From CAYSLU01 sp964431965 (GTDB lineage: Bacteria > Verrucomicrobiota > Kiritimatiellia > CAIKKV01 > CAYSLU01), in assembly GCA_964431965.1 (NCBI GenBank), contig CAYSLU010000002.1, positions 1 to 64,000 on the forward strand: a stretch of DNA of 64,000 nucleotides, written 5' to 3'. The translations under genes were made by a program, and so were the position numbers. The notes under the pieces were generated by a model, which had not been told where the DNA came from, did no database searches, and saw only the letters and a list, made by a program, of their open reading frames with translations. Below, piece by piece: positions 54,092 through 63,806 of the stretch (position 1 is the stretch's first letter; each line of letters begins with the position of its first letter).

Positions 54092-54724
54092 CTACATTCG
54101 CGCCTTCACGCCGCAGCGGGTGCAGATGGGGCAGCGGGCCAGGTCGTGGCTCCGCGCCGGGCAGCGGGAGCGGCCGTAGTAGATGATCTGCAGGTGCAGG
54201 CGGATCCAGCTTTCGCGCGGGAAGACGGCCTTCAGGTCGCGCTCGGTCTGCGTCACGCTCCGCCCGTCGGACAGCCCCCACCGGTAGGCGAGGCGGTGGA
54301 TGTGCGTGTCGATCGGGAAGGCCGGCACGTTGAACGCCTGCGACATGATCACGGACGCCACCTTGTGGCCCACCCCGGGCAGCTCCTCCAGGGCGGCGAA
54401 GGTCGATGGAACCTGCCCGGCGTGGCGGTCGAGGATAAGCTGCGACATGTCCCGGATGTTGCGGGCCTTCGCGGGAGAGAGGCCGCACGGCCGGATGATT
54501 TCGCGGATTTCCGGGACGGCCAGCTTGACCATGTCCCCGGGCGTCGCCGCCTTCGCGAACAGGGCCGGCGTCACCCGGTTCACCATCGCGTCCGTCGCGC
54601 GGGCCGACAGGATGGCCGCTACCAGCAGCGTGTAGGTGTCCGCATGGCGGAGCGGGATCGGCGGGTTCGGGAACAGGTCGTCCAGAACGTCCATGATGAA
54701 CCGGGCCTTCTCGGTCCGTGTCAT
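54092..54724 (-). CDS. nth: Endonuclease III
   Basis: Nth is a DNA glycosylase/AP lyase that removes oxidised pyrimidines. The 210-residue protein has the helix-hairpin-helix LPGVGHKVAS with catalytic Lys121, the catalytic Asp139 in FPIDTHIHRL, and a C-terminal iron-sulfur cluster. The cluster cysteines are Cys188, 198, 201 and 204, a C-x9-C-x2-C-x2-C spacing instead of the C-x6-C-x2-C-x5-C of the E. coli enzyme. ATG 54724 overlaps the upstream glycosidase stop as ATGA. Confidence 0.95.
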   Translation of the reverse strand: MTRTEKARFIMDVLDDLFPNPPIPLRHADTYTLLVAAILSARATDAMVNRVTPALFAKAATPGDMVKLAVPEIREIIRPCGLSPAKARNIRDMSQLILDRHAGQVPSTFAALEELPGVGHKVASVIMSQAFNVPAFPIDTHIHRLAYRWGLSDGRSVTQTERDLKAVFPRESWIRLHLQIIYYGRSRCPARSHDLARCPICTRCGVKARM

Positions 54725-56691
54725 GGGCTGCTCCGGCTGATTCCGAGGCTGAGGGCGGGCAGCGTCTCATCCTCGAGCGTCCGGGACAGATCGAAGAGTA
54801 CGAACCCGGGGAAGCCGGCGTTCCGGAGCGCGCGGATCTGGTCGATCGTCTGGATCGGGTCCAGGTGGCTCTCCGCGGCGGTCACCCCGAGCCCGGGGTA
54901 GATGCGGGGCCGGCCACCGGGGATGGCGGACTGGCGGTCGAGCCACGAGCGGAACTCGGTCAGGCTCTCCGTGTAGTCCATCGGGCAGGCGAAATCGAGG
55001 TCGCCCCGGGCCATCCACGTTCCCCAGTCCTGGCCGATCGAGTCTGCGCAGCCCGGGTAGAAGCCGTAGACGGCGGCGGAGAGCCGGATGCCGGGGTGGA
55101 TCTCGCGGATCTGCGCGGCGGCGCGCGCCACGAACAGGGAGATCCGCTCCCGGCGCCACTGCCGGAATCGGGGCGCCAGCCGCCCGGAGCGCACCGAGGC
55201 CGGCCAGCCGGAGACGGTCTGGCCGATGTCCGCCTGGAACTGGGCGCGGCAGGTGGCGCAGAAGCACGCATCCGAGCCCGGGTAGCGGATGTAGTCGAGA
55301 TGGATGCCGTCCACGTCGTAGCCGCTGGCGATCTCGCTGATCACGCCGAGCTGCCGGGCCCGGTTGGCGGGATGGGAGGGACAGAGCCAGTTGAGCGTGG
55401 TCCCCTGGGCATTGACCTGCAGCCGGCCTTCGCGGCGCAGCCGCGCCAGCTCTCCGGCGTCGGCGCCGTCCATGTTCCAGCAGAATACCCACGCGTGGAC
55501 GTCGAGCCCGAACTTCTGCGATGCGGCCACGCAGGCGGCCAGCTGGTCGCCGTCCGCCTGTGCGATGTCCGACGGCTGCAGCAGGCGGCTGGCGTAGTGA
55601 GCCGTTCCGCCGCGGGCGACGTTGGGGAAGATGGCGGTGACCCCGTGGCCGGCCAGCAGGCGGCAGGTGCGGTTCCAGTCGCCGGGATACAGCCCGCGGC
55701 CCGAGGAGTCCCAGACTCCGCGCAGCTCGCGGGTGCGCGGGGGCTGGGCGGCGCCGTAGGCCTGGCCGAGCAAGTCCTGGGCGCGCTGGGCCGCCGGGAT
55801 GGCCGCGGCGTAGCGTCCGGCCGCGCAGAGCTGCTGGAATCCGGCATACGCGCTGCCGGCCGCGGAGAGCAGCGGGCCGGCGGAGTCGGCCGAGCCGGAG
55901 CCGGCGGCCTGGGACGAGATGGCGCGCGAGGCATCGGCAAAGCTCGCGAAAGAGCCGAAAGCTCCGTCGAAGGCGCGGTAGCGAGCAGCGGCCGATCGCC
56001 ATGCGGCCGGGTCGCACAGCGCCACCAGGCCGAGGAGCATCCGCCCCTTGGCTCGCGAGTCGTCATCGAGGAGGATGTGCGACATCCAGAGCCCGGCGGG
56101 CGACTGGGTCCAGGCGGGGTCGCGGGTCGGCCGGCGCGCCGCGTCTTCCCACACGGCGATCACGCGGCCGCGGTCGTCGGCGGGGTAGGCGGGCCGGATG
56201 TTGTTTGAGGCCTGGGCGACGCGCAGGGGCACCCCGGCGGGGGCGGGTTCCAGGAACCGGAAGCCCGTGCGCTGGCCGGGCGCGGCGGAGTAGGAGCCGA
56301 GCTGGAGCCCCATGATGCGCGCGAGCGTCGGGTCGGCGCCATAGCAGACGATCAGCTTCCCGCCGCGGCGGACGAAGGCGTCGAGGCGGATCAGCTCGCG
56401 CTGGGGTGGCGTCGGGTTGTAGGGGAGGATCGCGACGGACGCGCCCCCGAGCGAGCCGGCGATGACGCCGTCGTCGTCGGACTCCCGGTGCGCGATCCCG
56501 GCGTCGGCGAGCCAGCGAGCCATGCGGCGGGCCGTGTTCTTCGAGTAGCGCTGCTCGGCCGCGTTGGGCGTGGAGGCCGTGCCGGCGACGAGCACGACGC
56601 GGGCTGGCTCCGCGGCCGTGCTGGGCTCGACCGGAAGCGCGCCTGCGCCGAGCCCCAGGCACGCGACCAGGATGAAGAAGTGACGGTGCAT
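54721..56691 (-). CDS. Secreted GHL10-type glycoside hydrolase-like protein
   Basis: A 656-residue exported protein: signal peptide (residues 1-25), a glutamine-amidotransferase-like region (about 30-190, KLIVCYGADPTLARIMG), a linker, and a C-terminal TIM barrel of the glycosyl-hydrolase-like 10 family from about residue 300 (RELRGVWDSSGRGLYPGDW; YDVDGIHLDYIRYPG; CPMDYTESLTEF). CFCATC is a cysteine cluster inserted in the barrel. GHL10 proteins cleave cell-wall or polysaccharide glycosidic bonds. ATG 56691 is the signal-peptide start. It is coupled to nth by ATGA, an unexpected partner. Confidence 0.82.
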   Translation of the reverse strand: MHRHFFILVACLGLGAGALPVEPSTAAEPARVVLVAGTASTPNAAEQRYSKNTARRMARWLADAGIAHRESDDDGVIAGSLGGASVAILPYNPTPPQRELIRLDAFVRRGGKLIVCYGADPTLARIMGLQLGSYSAAPGQRTGFRFLEPAPAGVPLRVAQASNNIRPAYPADDRGRVIAVWEDAARRPTRDPAWTQSPAGLWMSHILLDDDSRAKGRMLLGLVALCDPAAWRSAAARYRAFDGAFGSFASFADASRAISSQAAGSGSADSAGPLLSAAGSAYAGFQQLCAAGRYAAAIPAAQRAQDLLGQAYGAAQPPRTRELRGVWDSSGRGLYPGDWNRTCRLLAGHGVTAIFPNVARGGTAHYASRLLQPSDIAQADGDQLAACVAASQKFGLDVHAWVFCWNMDGADAGELARLRREGRLQVNAQGTTLNWLCPSHPANRARQLGVISEIASGYDVDGIHLDYIRYPGSDACFCATCRAQFQADIGQTVSGWPASVRSGRLAPRFRQWRRERISLFVARAAAQIREIHPGIRLSAAVYGFYPGCADSIGQDWGTWMARGDLDFACPMDYTESLTEFRSWLDRQSAIPGGRPRIYPGLGVTAAESHLDPIQTIDQIRALRNAGFPGFVLFDLSRTLEDETLPALSLGISRSSP

Positions 56692-56833
56692 GGAATCCCC
56701 GCGGGCGGTCGACCGCCCGGCGCGCGAAAAGGTGTCCGACTGGCGGCCCGGTGTCAACACCGCGGTGTGGGCGTCGCTGATCGGCACCTTCTGCGTGGAG
56801 TCTGGATTCGGACTTATCCACCACGATCGGGAC

Positions 56834-56898
56834 TTTGACCGGATGGCGAAACACATCGGTCCGGATTGTTTGACCGACGGAACGATCGGTCCAAACAA
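56834..56898 (+). promoter_or_regulatory. Tandem operator-like inverted repeats
   Basis: Two related palindromes lie in the 274-base divergent gap before the 914-residue protein. The better, 56866-56898, pairs TTGTTTGACCGA with TCGGTCCAAACAA with one bulged base; the weaker one (56834-56864) repeats TTTGACCGGA against TCGGTCCGGA. A -10-like TATGCT follows at 56906 without a good -35, consistent with activator control. Confidence 0.45.
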
Positions 56899-56965
56899 CC
56901 GCATTTATGCTATCTTCTGTGCGCACCCCGGCATGATGCGGGGCGTTGGGTGAAGGAACCACGAC

Positions 56966-59710
56966 TTGAAGACGCGATCGTTGGTGTCGAAAACGCTGCT
57001 GGGCGCGGGCGCTCTGGTCGCGTTCTGCCTCACATGCCTGCCTGCCGCGCACGCGGACTGGTCGCTCGTGATCGTCGGCAGTCCGCGGAACTGCGATACG
57101 CCCGCTCCTCTGGGCTACGGGACGAACGTCGGCCTCGCGGCGGACGCGTGGATCACAAATGCCGTCGACAGCTCGGTCTCGACCGACGGGACCAACTGGG
57201 GCTGCAAGGGCTGGACGCTGAAGAAGACCACGGGCGGCGCGGCGGTGACGAACGGCTCGGGCGCGCAGGCGGTTTTCCAGCTGACCACCAACCTGACGCT
57301 GACGTGGAGCTGGACCAACTGCTGGCTGGCCATTGTCGGCAGCCCGGCGAACCACGGCGCCCCGGGGCCGCTCGGGTATGGCACGTACAGCAACATCGCC
57401 GACGCGACGTGGGTCACAAACGGGGTCGCCACCCCGGCGGGCGAGGCGGCCGGGGTGCGGCGCGCCTGCATCGGCTGGGATCTGCGCTACGCGACCGGGG
57501 CGCCGATCACCAATGACGCCAGCACCCAGGCCGTCTTCCAGATGCGGGCGGACAGCCTCGTCCTTACGTGGAATTGGACCAACGAGTACTATCTGAGCGT
57601 TGCGGCCAACAGCAATGGAACCGCGTCCACGGCGGTGACCGGCTGGTACACCAATGGGCTTGAGGTACAGGCGGAGGCCACCCCGGATCCGGGCGCCGTC
57701 TTTCTTCAATGGACCGGCGACGTGCCGGCGGGGAGCTGGACCAACAATCCGCTGCGCCTGGTCATGGCCCAGCCCCGGACGATCCAGGCCCAGTTTTCCA
57801 CAAACACCTCATCCGAACTGAAGCAGTGGACCGGTGTCGGGAACTGGACGAGCCGGACCAACTGGTCGCCGGCCGGCATGCCGGGCCCCGAGGACGACGT
57901 GCTGATCAAGAGCGGCTCCGTGACGCTGTCGGATCCGGTGCTCGTCGCGTCGTTGACGATTACCAACGCCACGCTGACCTTTTCCCGGTGGACGACGCAG
58001 TTGACCGCATCGTCGAACGTGACGATCCGGAACAACGGCGTGGTGACCTGCGTCGGCGGCTTCCTGAACGATGGGATGTCCAACCGCGTGGCGATCGCCT
58101 GCTCCAACCTGACCATCCAATCCGGCGGCTTCATCAATGTGGCGGGATGCGGATACAAGGGGGGGTACGGCAATACCGAGGCCGCTCAGGGTCCCGGCGC
58201 GAGCGGCAGCTACGGGGGCCGGTCTGTCGGTCCGACCTACGGCACCCCGGAGGCGGCGGATCTGCCGGGCAGCGGCGGCATGGGGCGAATCGCGGGCAAT
58301 TCGTTCGCGGGGGGCAACGGCGGTGGAGCCGCCTGGGTGCGGGCCACCGGGACGGTGCGGGTGGACGGCGTCATCACCGCGAACGGCAATGCCACGGCGA
58401 ATGGCAGCGGCGGCTCGGGCGGCGGCGTCCATATCGATTGCCAGGTGTTCGAGGGCACGGGCACCGTCACGGCGATTGGCGCCACCGGCGGCGGGTACAG
58501 CTACGGTGGCGGTGGGGGACGCATTGCCGTGCTGTTTGACCCGGTCGCGCAGGCCACCCGGCCCAAGCCGGCGGTTGCCTTCTCGTTGCGCGGCAGCAGC
58601 GGACCCTATGGCAATGGCGACATTGGCACGCTCTACTTTCCAACCATGGACGCGCTGAACCCCGCGTGGATGCCGCACTCGGGTCAGTTGATCGTGGGGA
58701 CGTGGGCCGAGTGGCGCGTGGGCGCATTCAGCATCCAGAGTGGCTGGCTGCGCCTGCCGCCGGCGGGCTCGCAGTTCCGGGTGACCAACACCTTCTCGGT
58801 GGCCGGCGCTTCGGCACGCCTCGAACTGACCGATGCCGCGCTGCACTGCGGCAATCTCCTTCTCGATGCGGGACGCGTGGACTGGTTTTCGAGGGGGACG
58901 ACGGGCACCGCACTCGTCTGCACGAATAGCTGCCTGCTGACGAATGGGGCGAGTCTGTACTTGTACGCCAGCGTGACCAACGGTACCACGCCGGCCTATG
59001 GGGCGCTGTTGAGCGTCAGCAACGACATGGTCATCACCTCGAACTCGTGGCTCTATCCGTACTCCAACCCCACCAATGGCGGCTCGCTCCTGATCCGCGT
59101 GTCCGGACTCGCGGTGGCCGCCGGCGGCGGCATTGACGCGGATGGCAAGGGCTTTGCAGGCGGCGCGGTGCGAGGACAGGGGTTTGGGCCGGGCAGGGGG
59201 ACAAACGTCTACTCCGGGGCCGGCTATGGGGGAGTGGGAGGCCGCAGCGGCGGCCGGACGTACGGATCCTCCTTCGCCCCGGTGGACTGCGGCAGTGGCG
59301 CGTACCTGTACGCCGCCTTTGGGAGCCTGAGCACCGGCAGAGGCGGCGGAGCGATCCGAATCGAGGCGGACGAGACGGTGACGATTGACGGAGAACTCAC
59401 CGCCAACGGGAACAGCGGCTACGCGACCTCCGGCGACGGCGGCGGCTCGGGCGGCGGAATCTACGTTACGGCGCAGCGTTTTGCCGGGATCACGGGATCT
59501 CTGACGGCGAACGGAGGCAATGGCTCAACGGATGCCACCCGGCCCGGTGGCGGTGGCGGCGGTGGCCGCATTGCGGTCTGGAGCGCGCACCTCGCGTTCA
59601 GCGGCACGGCCTCGGTCACCAACGGAACCGGTGCGGCGCCGGCCGCGGCTGTTGGAACGATCGTGTGGGGACGCCTGCCGGGCCAGAGCCTGATCCTCTT
59701 GATCCGGTAG
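56966..59710 (+). CDS. Large exported glycine/asparagine-rich repeat protein
   Basis: A 914-residue secreted, probably surface protein. After the signal peptide (ending AAHA, about residue 31) come two copies of a unit of about 90 residues (IVGSPRNCDTPAPLGYGT / IVGSPANHGAPGPLGYGT, each ending LTW.WTN), an InlB-B-repeat-like domain (about 210-280), a beta-helix-like middle, and two glycine-rich modules (about 395-535 and 735-900) sharing ANGNxxxxxGxGGGSGGG and GGGGGRIAV. I see no enzyme motif. The start is TTG 56966, after AAGGA; no ATG or GTG fits. The 'TN' richness is typical of Kiritimatiellota-type secretomes (inference). Confidence 0.78.
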   Translation: MKTRSLVSKTLLGAGALVAFCLTCLPAAHADWSLVIVGSPRNCDTPAPLGYGTNVGLAADAWITNAVDSSVSTDGTNWGCKGWTLKKTTGGAAVTNGSGAQAVFQLTTNLTLTWSWTNCWLAIVGSPANHGAPGPLGYGTYSNIADATWVTNGVATPAGEAAGVRRACIGWDLRYATGAPITNDASTQAVFQMRADSLVLTWNWTNEYYLSVAANSNGTASTAVTGWYTNGLEVQAEATPDPGAVFLQWTGDVPAGSWTNNPLRLVMAQPRTIQAQFSTNTSSELKQWTGVGNWTSRTNWSPAGMPGPEDDVLIKSGSVTLSDPVLVASLTITNATLTFSRWTTQLTASSNVTIRNNGVVTCVGGFLNDGMSNRVAIACSNLTIQSGGFINVAGCGYKGGYGNTEAAQGPGASGSYGGRSVGPTYGTPEAADLPGSGGMGRIAGNSFAGGNGGGAAWVRATGTVRVDGVITANGNATANGSGGSGGGVHIDCQVFEGTGTVTAIGATGGGYSYGGGGGRIAVLFDPVAQATRPKPAVAFSLRGSSGPYGNGDIGTLYFPTMDALNPAWMPHSGQLIVGTWAEWRVGAFSIQSGWLRLPPAGSQFRVTNTFSVAGASARLELTDAALHCGNLLLDAGRVDWFSRGTTGTALVCTNSCLLTNGASLYLYASVTNGTTPAYGALLSVSNDMVITSNSWLYPYSNPTNGGSLLIRVSGLAVAAGGGIDADGKGFAGGAVRGQGFGPGRGTNVYSGAGYGGVGGRSGGRTYGSSFAPVDCGSGAYLYAAFGSLSTGRGGGAIRIEADETVTIDGELTANGNSGYATSGDGGGSGGGIYVTAQRFAGITGSLTANGGNGSTDATRPGGGGGGGRIAVWSAHLAFSGTASVTNGTGAAPAAAVGTIVWGRLPGQSLILLIR

Positions 59711-59996
59711 TCGCCAGTCCGCGACCATCGCTCGCGGGCGAGGCCCCATCCACTCGTCCAGTGGGCTCGCGTTGGGATCCCCCGTCGGGTGGGTGAAGCC
59801 GGTCGGGCTGGACGCCAATTGTCGAACGGCAGTCAGTTCGCGTTGCGTCCATTGAGGTGGCTCCAGAGGCCGCGCTGGTGAGGACCAACCTCAGGATGGA
59901 AGACACGTCCGCCGTGCTGGGTTCTATGGGTTCGTGTCCCGGCTGATGGGGATCAACCCCGACTGGCGCGTAGGGTCGAGGCCCCGGTCCCGGGCG
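59711..59996. other. Gap between convergent genes, no supported gene
   Basis: These 286 bases between the glycine-rich protein and the hybrid kinase contain short open frames on both strands but none with a start, ribosome binding site and recognisable sequence together. A degraded gene fragment is possible. Confidence 0.4.
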
Positions 59997-62468
59997 TCAG
60001 CGGTCGCAGCACGCGTGGATGGTGGCGACAAGCGCTTCGGCTGCCTCGCTCTTGGACACGTATGCCTTGGCGCCGGCCTGGCGCATTTCCTCGGCGCGGT
60101 GCGGCTCCGCGTACATGGAGAGGGCGATGATCACCATGTTGGGAAACTCCGCATGGATGATCCGTGCGGCCTCGACTCCGTTCATCCGGGGCATGCTGAC
60201 ATCCATGAGGACCACGTCGGGGCGTAGCGATCGGGCCTTCTCGACGGCGATCTCGCCATCGGATGCCTCGCCGATGACGTCGATCTGCGGGTCTCGCGTG
60301 AGATGCTCGGCCAGGCCCTGGCGCAGCATGGCGTGGTCGTCCACGAGGAGGACGCTGATCTTCGCCCGATGGGCGGGCGGCGGGGCGCCGGCGCCCGCCT
60401 GCTTCCCTCGCCGGGCCGGGCGCGGCCGGTCGGCACCGGCCGCCGGCGCCTCGACGATCGGGGCGACAAGCGTTACGCGGCATCCTTTCCCTGGTGCGCT
60501 GTCGACGGTCATGCGGCCGCCGAGCGCGTCCATGCGCTCGCGCACCGCCAGCATGCCGAAGCCCTCCGCGGGCTCGCCCTCCGCGGAGGGTGTGGCCGTC
60601 GAGTAGCCGCGGCCCGTGTCGGCCACCACGACGCGCACGTTTCGGTCGGGCGGCAGGCGAACCTCCACCTCGGCGGATGTGACACCGGAGTGCTTGGCCA
60701 CATTCAGCAGCAGCTCGCGGACCGAGTGGAAGATCGCGCTCCGCAGTTCCTCCGGTATTCGGTCGGCGCTGCGGTCGACTCGGACCTGGACGCTCAACCC
60801 GTGCTTCTCCCGCATGCGCAGGCGCAGCCACCGCAGCGCGGGAGCCAGTCCGCCCTCGCGCAGGACTGGCGGATGCAGTTCCAGCACGAGCGACTTCGAC
60901 TCGCGGATCGCCTCGTTCAGGGCCGCGGCCGCCGCCCGGGCGGTCTTCCTCATGCCCTTGTCCACGAGCCCGTCTTCGAGGGTCGACAGGCTGAAGCTGG
61001 CCGCTACGAGGGACTGCTGGAGCTGGTCGTGAAGGATGTGGGCCATCCGCTCTCGCTCCTGCTCCTCGACGCGGGCCAGCTTGACGCCGAGCTTTCGAAG
61101 CTGCTTGGCGGTCCGCTCGAGGGCGAGGTTCGAGTGCCTCAACTGGTCCTCGGCCTGCCGGCGTTCCTCGGTCCGGATGTTGAGGGCGCGGTTGCGCTCC
61201 TCCAGCTCGGCCGTGCGGGCGCGCACGATGCCCTCCAACTCCGCGCGCGAGCGGATGAAGACGCTCTCGCGATTCGCCTGCTCCGTCACGTCGTCGAACA
61301 TGACGAACACCTTGCCGGCGACCGGGATGCCGAACGCCGCGACGGTCTTGATGGTCCCGTCTTTGCACGTGACGCGGTATGTGTCCCGCTGGATGTCCCG
61401 TGCGCCGGCAACCGCGGCCGTCAGGTACCCCGTCCACCGCTGGATCACTTCCTGGCGGTACGTCTCGTCGGGGTATGCCCGGGCCCACCAGCTATCCATG
61501 TCGGGGATGTCCTCGGGAAGATATCCGAAGGTCTCGATGGACTTCTGGTTGATGTACTCGATCTTCCCGTCCATGCCCACGATCGCCATGCTCATCGGCG
61601 CGATCGCGATGATGCTCCTCAGCAGCGACTCCGCCTGTTTCCGGGAGTCCTCCGTCGCCCGGTTTCGCGCGACCTCCGCCTGCAGGTCGCGGTTGGCCGA
61701 GCGCAGCTGCTCGAGGTGCGCCGTGAGCTCCATGGTCCTCTGGCGGATCCGGTGCTCAAGCGTTTCCCGGCCTGACAGGAGCTGCGACTGGGCTTCCCGG
61801 AGCTGCGAAAGCGCCACGGCCATGTCCGCGCGTGTGGCCCGGTCGGTGTCCAGCAGCTGTTCGATTTCATCCTCGATGCGGCGGTTGGACGGGGCCACGG
61901 TGAACTCATCGCACGGATCGCCCCTGGCGATGAACGCGGTCTGCGTGGCCCAGCAGTTCGTGCCGAACCGCTTGGTGCAGTAGCCCGCAAACTTGCCGGC
62001 CAGCATCGCGCTGCCCCAGGCGGTCTCCAGAGTCCTCTGATACAGGCCTTCCCACGTGTTGTAGGCGCGGAAACGACACTCGCGCCGGACCGGGTCGTCC
62101 TTGACGAGCTCCCAACGGCCCCAGCCCGCGACGGCCGCCGTGACCCCGATGGCTTCAAAGCCGGAGCGGAAGTCGGGATAGCTGGCGATGAGGAGCCAGT
62201 CCGACTCGACGCTCTTCCGACCCTCGGACTGAAGCGCCAGAGAGAACCGCTCCGGGCCGACCATCGCGGCGAGTCCCGACATCAGCCCCGCCAAGGTGGA
62301 GTCCACCCACATCATGGCGGCGGGTAGCCCCTGGAATGTGAAGGTTCCGTCGGCCGAGCTCCAGAGGAGATCGATCCCCTGCACGCTGATGCTGTCAGCC
62401 GCTGACGGCTTCTTGAGCGGCTTCGGGGCTGTCTGGCGCCGTCGCGGCCCGGTCATGGGCTTCTTCAT
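59997..62468 (-). CDS. Hybrid sensor histidine kinase with C-terminal receiver domain
   Basis: An 823-residue cytoplasmic two-component protein. Residues about 25-225 are an unusual sensor resembling 4-vinyl-reductase/V4R-type domains (GTNCWATQTAFIARGDPCDE). A coiled coil and a PAS domain (about 310-420, MAIVGMDGKIEYINQKSIET) follow, then a HisKA_3 dimerisation helix with the phosphoacceptor in RMAHILHDQLQQ (about residue 475), an HATPase (ELLLNVAKHSG, ADTGRGYS) and a receiver domain (LLVDDHAMLRQG; phosphoacceptor in VVLMDVSMPRMNG; YVSKSEA). No DNA-binding domain follows the receiver. ATG 62468 follows GAGGA. The output partner is not in the window. Confidence 0.9.
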   Translation of the reverse strand: MKKPMTGPRRRQTAPKPLKKPSAADSISVQGIDLLWSSADGTFTFQGLPAAMMWVDSTLAGLMSGLAAMVGPERFSLALQSEGRKSVESDWLLIASYPDFRSGFEAIGVTAAVAGWGRWELVKDDPVRRECRFRAYNTWEGLYQRTLETAWGSAMLAGKFAGYCTKRFGTNCWATQTAFIARGDPCDEFTVAPSNRRIEDEIEQLLDTDRATRADMAVALSQLREAQSQLLSGRETLEHRIRQRTMELTAHLEQLRSANRDLQAEVARNRATEDSRKQAESLLRSIIAIAPMSMAIVGMDGKIEYINQKSIETFGYLPEDIPDMDSWWARAYPDETYRQEVIQRWTGYLTAAVAGARDIQRDTYRVTCKDGTIKTVAAFGIPVAGKVFVMFDDVTEQANRESVFIRSRAELEGIVRARTAELEERNRALNIRTEERRQAEDQLRHSNLALERTAKQLRKLGVKLARVEEQERERMAHILHDQLQQSLVAASFSLSTLEDGLVDKGMRKTARAAAAALNEAIRESKSLVLELHPPVLREGGLAPALRWLRLRMREKHGLSVQVRVDRSADRIPEELRSAIFHSVRELLLNVAKHSGVTSAEVEVRLPPDRNVRVVVADTGRGYSTATPSAEGEPAEGFGMLAVRERMDALGGRMTVDSAPGKGCRVTLVAPIVEAPAAGADRPRPARRGKQAGAGAPPPAHRAKISVLLVDDHAMLRQGLAEHLTRDPQIDVIGEASDGEIAVEKARSLRPDVVLMDVSMPRMNGVEAARIIHAEFPNMVIIALSMYAEPHRAEEMRQAGAKAYVSKSEAAEALVATIHACCDR

Positions 62469-62643
62469 TCGTTCCTCGATTCCACGGCCCGCGTCGTCCC
62501 TCTTCCGCCCTTCCGATCGGGTGGCAGTCAGAGCCCCGAGCAAAAGAGAAGTTTACCGCAACGCCCGGGAGGAGGGAAGATCCGCGAAAGATATCGCCGC
62601 GATGCGCCCGGCACGTCCGGCGGCCGACGTGCACGCCCGCCGT

Positions 62644-63705
62644 TCATGTTCGGAGCAGCGCGGAATCGAGGGGGACGTGCTCGTGCCGGGGGGCGCAGTC
62701 CTTTTCCCGTGCGATGGCGAACATCTCCTGCCAGCAGGCGATCATGGTGCGCGGCTGGGCGAGCTTCGGTGCGAGCAGCCGGTGCAACTTCGGCAGGTTG
62801 CGTGAAGGGACCGAGGGGTAGAGGTGGTGATCGACATGGTCGTCGAGCCCGCCGTAGATCAGGCGGAGCAGGGGGCTGACCCGGACCGACCGCGTTGTCA
62901 GGCGCTGGTCGTTCACGTTGTAGGGCCGGCCGATGTGCTCCGTCGAATGCCAGAGCGTTTCCATGGCGGAGCCGACCTGCCACGCGATCGTGATGAACAG
63001 GATCGGCTCCCAGCGGCCGAACGCGATGGCGGAGCCGACAACCGCGATGTGGAACAGCACGATCCCCGTCGTGTCGATCCGGATGCGGCCGACGTCCTCG
63101 GGCGTGCAGTGGTCGCGCATCATCCAGTTCCGGACGCCGGCCATGCGCTCGACCTGGAGCCGGACCGCCTGGTAGAGGCTGACGGGCACGCCGACGACCA
63201 GGATGTTCAGGATGAGCGTGCGCAGGTGCCGGCGCTGCCAGGGCGTGGTGATGACCTCGGGCCAGGCCGTCTCGGGGTCCATGCCGCGCACCATGGTGTA
63301 GCGGTGGTGCAGCTGGTGCGAGATCCGGGCGTAGCGCGGGCTGTTCCAGAGCAGCGCCTGAATGAAGAAGTAGATGAGCTCGCTGAGCCGGTCCCAGGAC
63401 TTGGCGAAGACCATCTTGTGCTGCAGTTCGTGGGCGACGGCGACCCAGAAGCCGTACAGAAACCAGTAGGCGCAGAGCACGGGGACTGCCAGGAGCAGGC
63501 TGTGGCGGCTGACGGCAACGGTCGCCCACGCGGTCAGCGCCATCGCCCCCGTGTAGAGCATCAGGCGGGCGAGCCCGTGCAGATTGCTTCGCTCGGAAAG
63601 CTTCCGGATCACATCGCGGTCGACGCCGATCCGGTTCCGGAACCCGCGTGTCGACTCCCACTCATACTCGCCAAGCTCCGCGCGCGGTGTGAACTCCAGT
63701 CTCAT
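62644..63705 (-). CDS. Fatty acid desaturase
   Basis: A 353-residue membrane di-iron enzyme. The three histidine clusters of the family are present: AHELQH, HQLHH and DDHVDHH, with an additional STEHIG. Four hydrophobic stretches bracket them (e.g. LLLAVPVLCAYWFLYGFWVA). It introduces a double bond into an acyl chain or hydroxylates a lipid. ATG 63705 follows GAGGA and GGTGG; the longer open frame upstream only translates the palindromic element. The 175-base gap to the kinase gene shows no gene. Confidence 0.9.
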   Translation of the reverse strand: MRLEFTPRAELGEYEWESTRGFRNRIGVDRDVIRKLSERSNLHGLARLMLYTGAMALTAWATVAVSRHSLLLAVPVLCAYWFLYGFWVAVAHELQHKMVFAKSWDRLSELIYFFIQALLWNSPRYARISHQLHHRYTMVRGMDPETAWPEVITTPWQRRHLRTLILNILVVGVPVSLYQAVRLQVERMAGVRNWMMRDHCTPEDVGRIRIDTTGIVLFHIAVVGSAIAFGRWEPILFITIAWQVGSAMETLWHSTEHIGRPYNVNDQRLTTRSVRVSPLLRLIYGGLDDHVDHHLYPSVPSRNLPKLHRLLAPKLAQPRTMIACWQEMFAIAREKDCAPRHEHVPLDSALLRT

Positions 63706-63806
63706 GCCACCAGTCCTCTTTGCGGAGTCCGCCCCCTCGCTCTCGCTGATTGGCCCGGAAGCGTAGCACGGGCGGGGGCCTCTGACGACTCCGATGGATG
63801 CGGCCC

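Noticed and set aside
59711..59996. Short open frames considered as a small gene
   Set aside because: No start with ribosome binding site and no recognisable protein sequence; at most a remnant.
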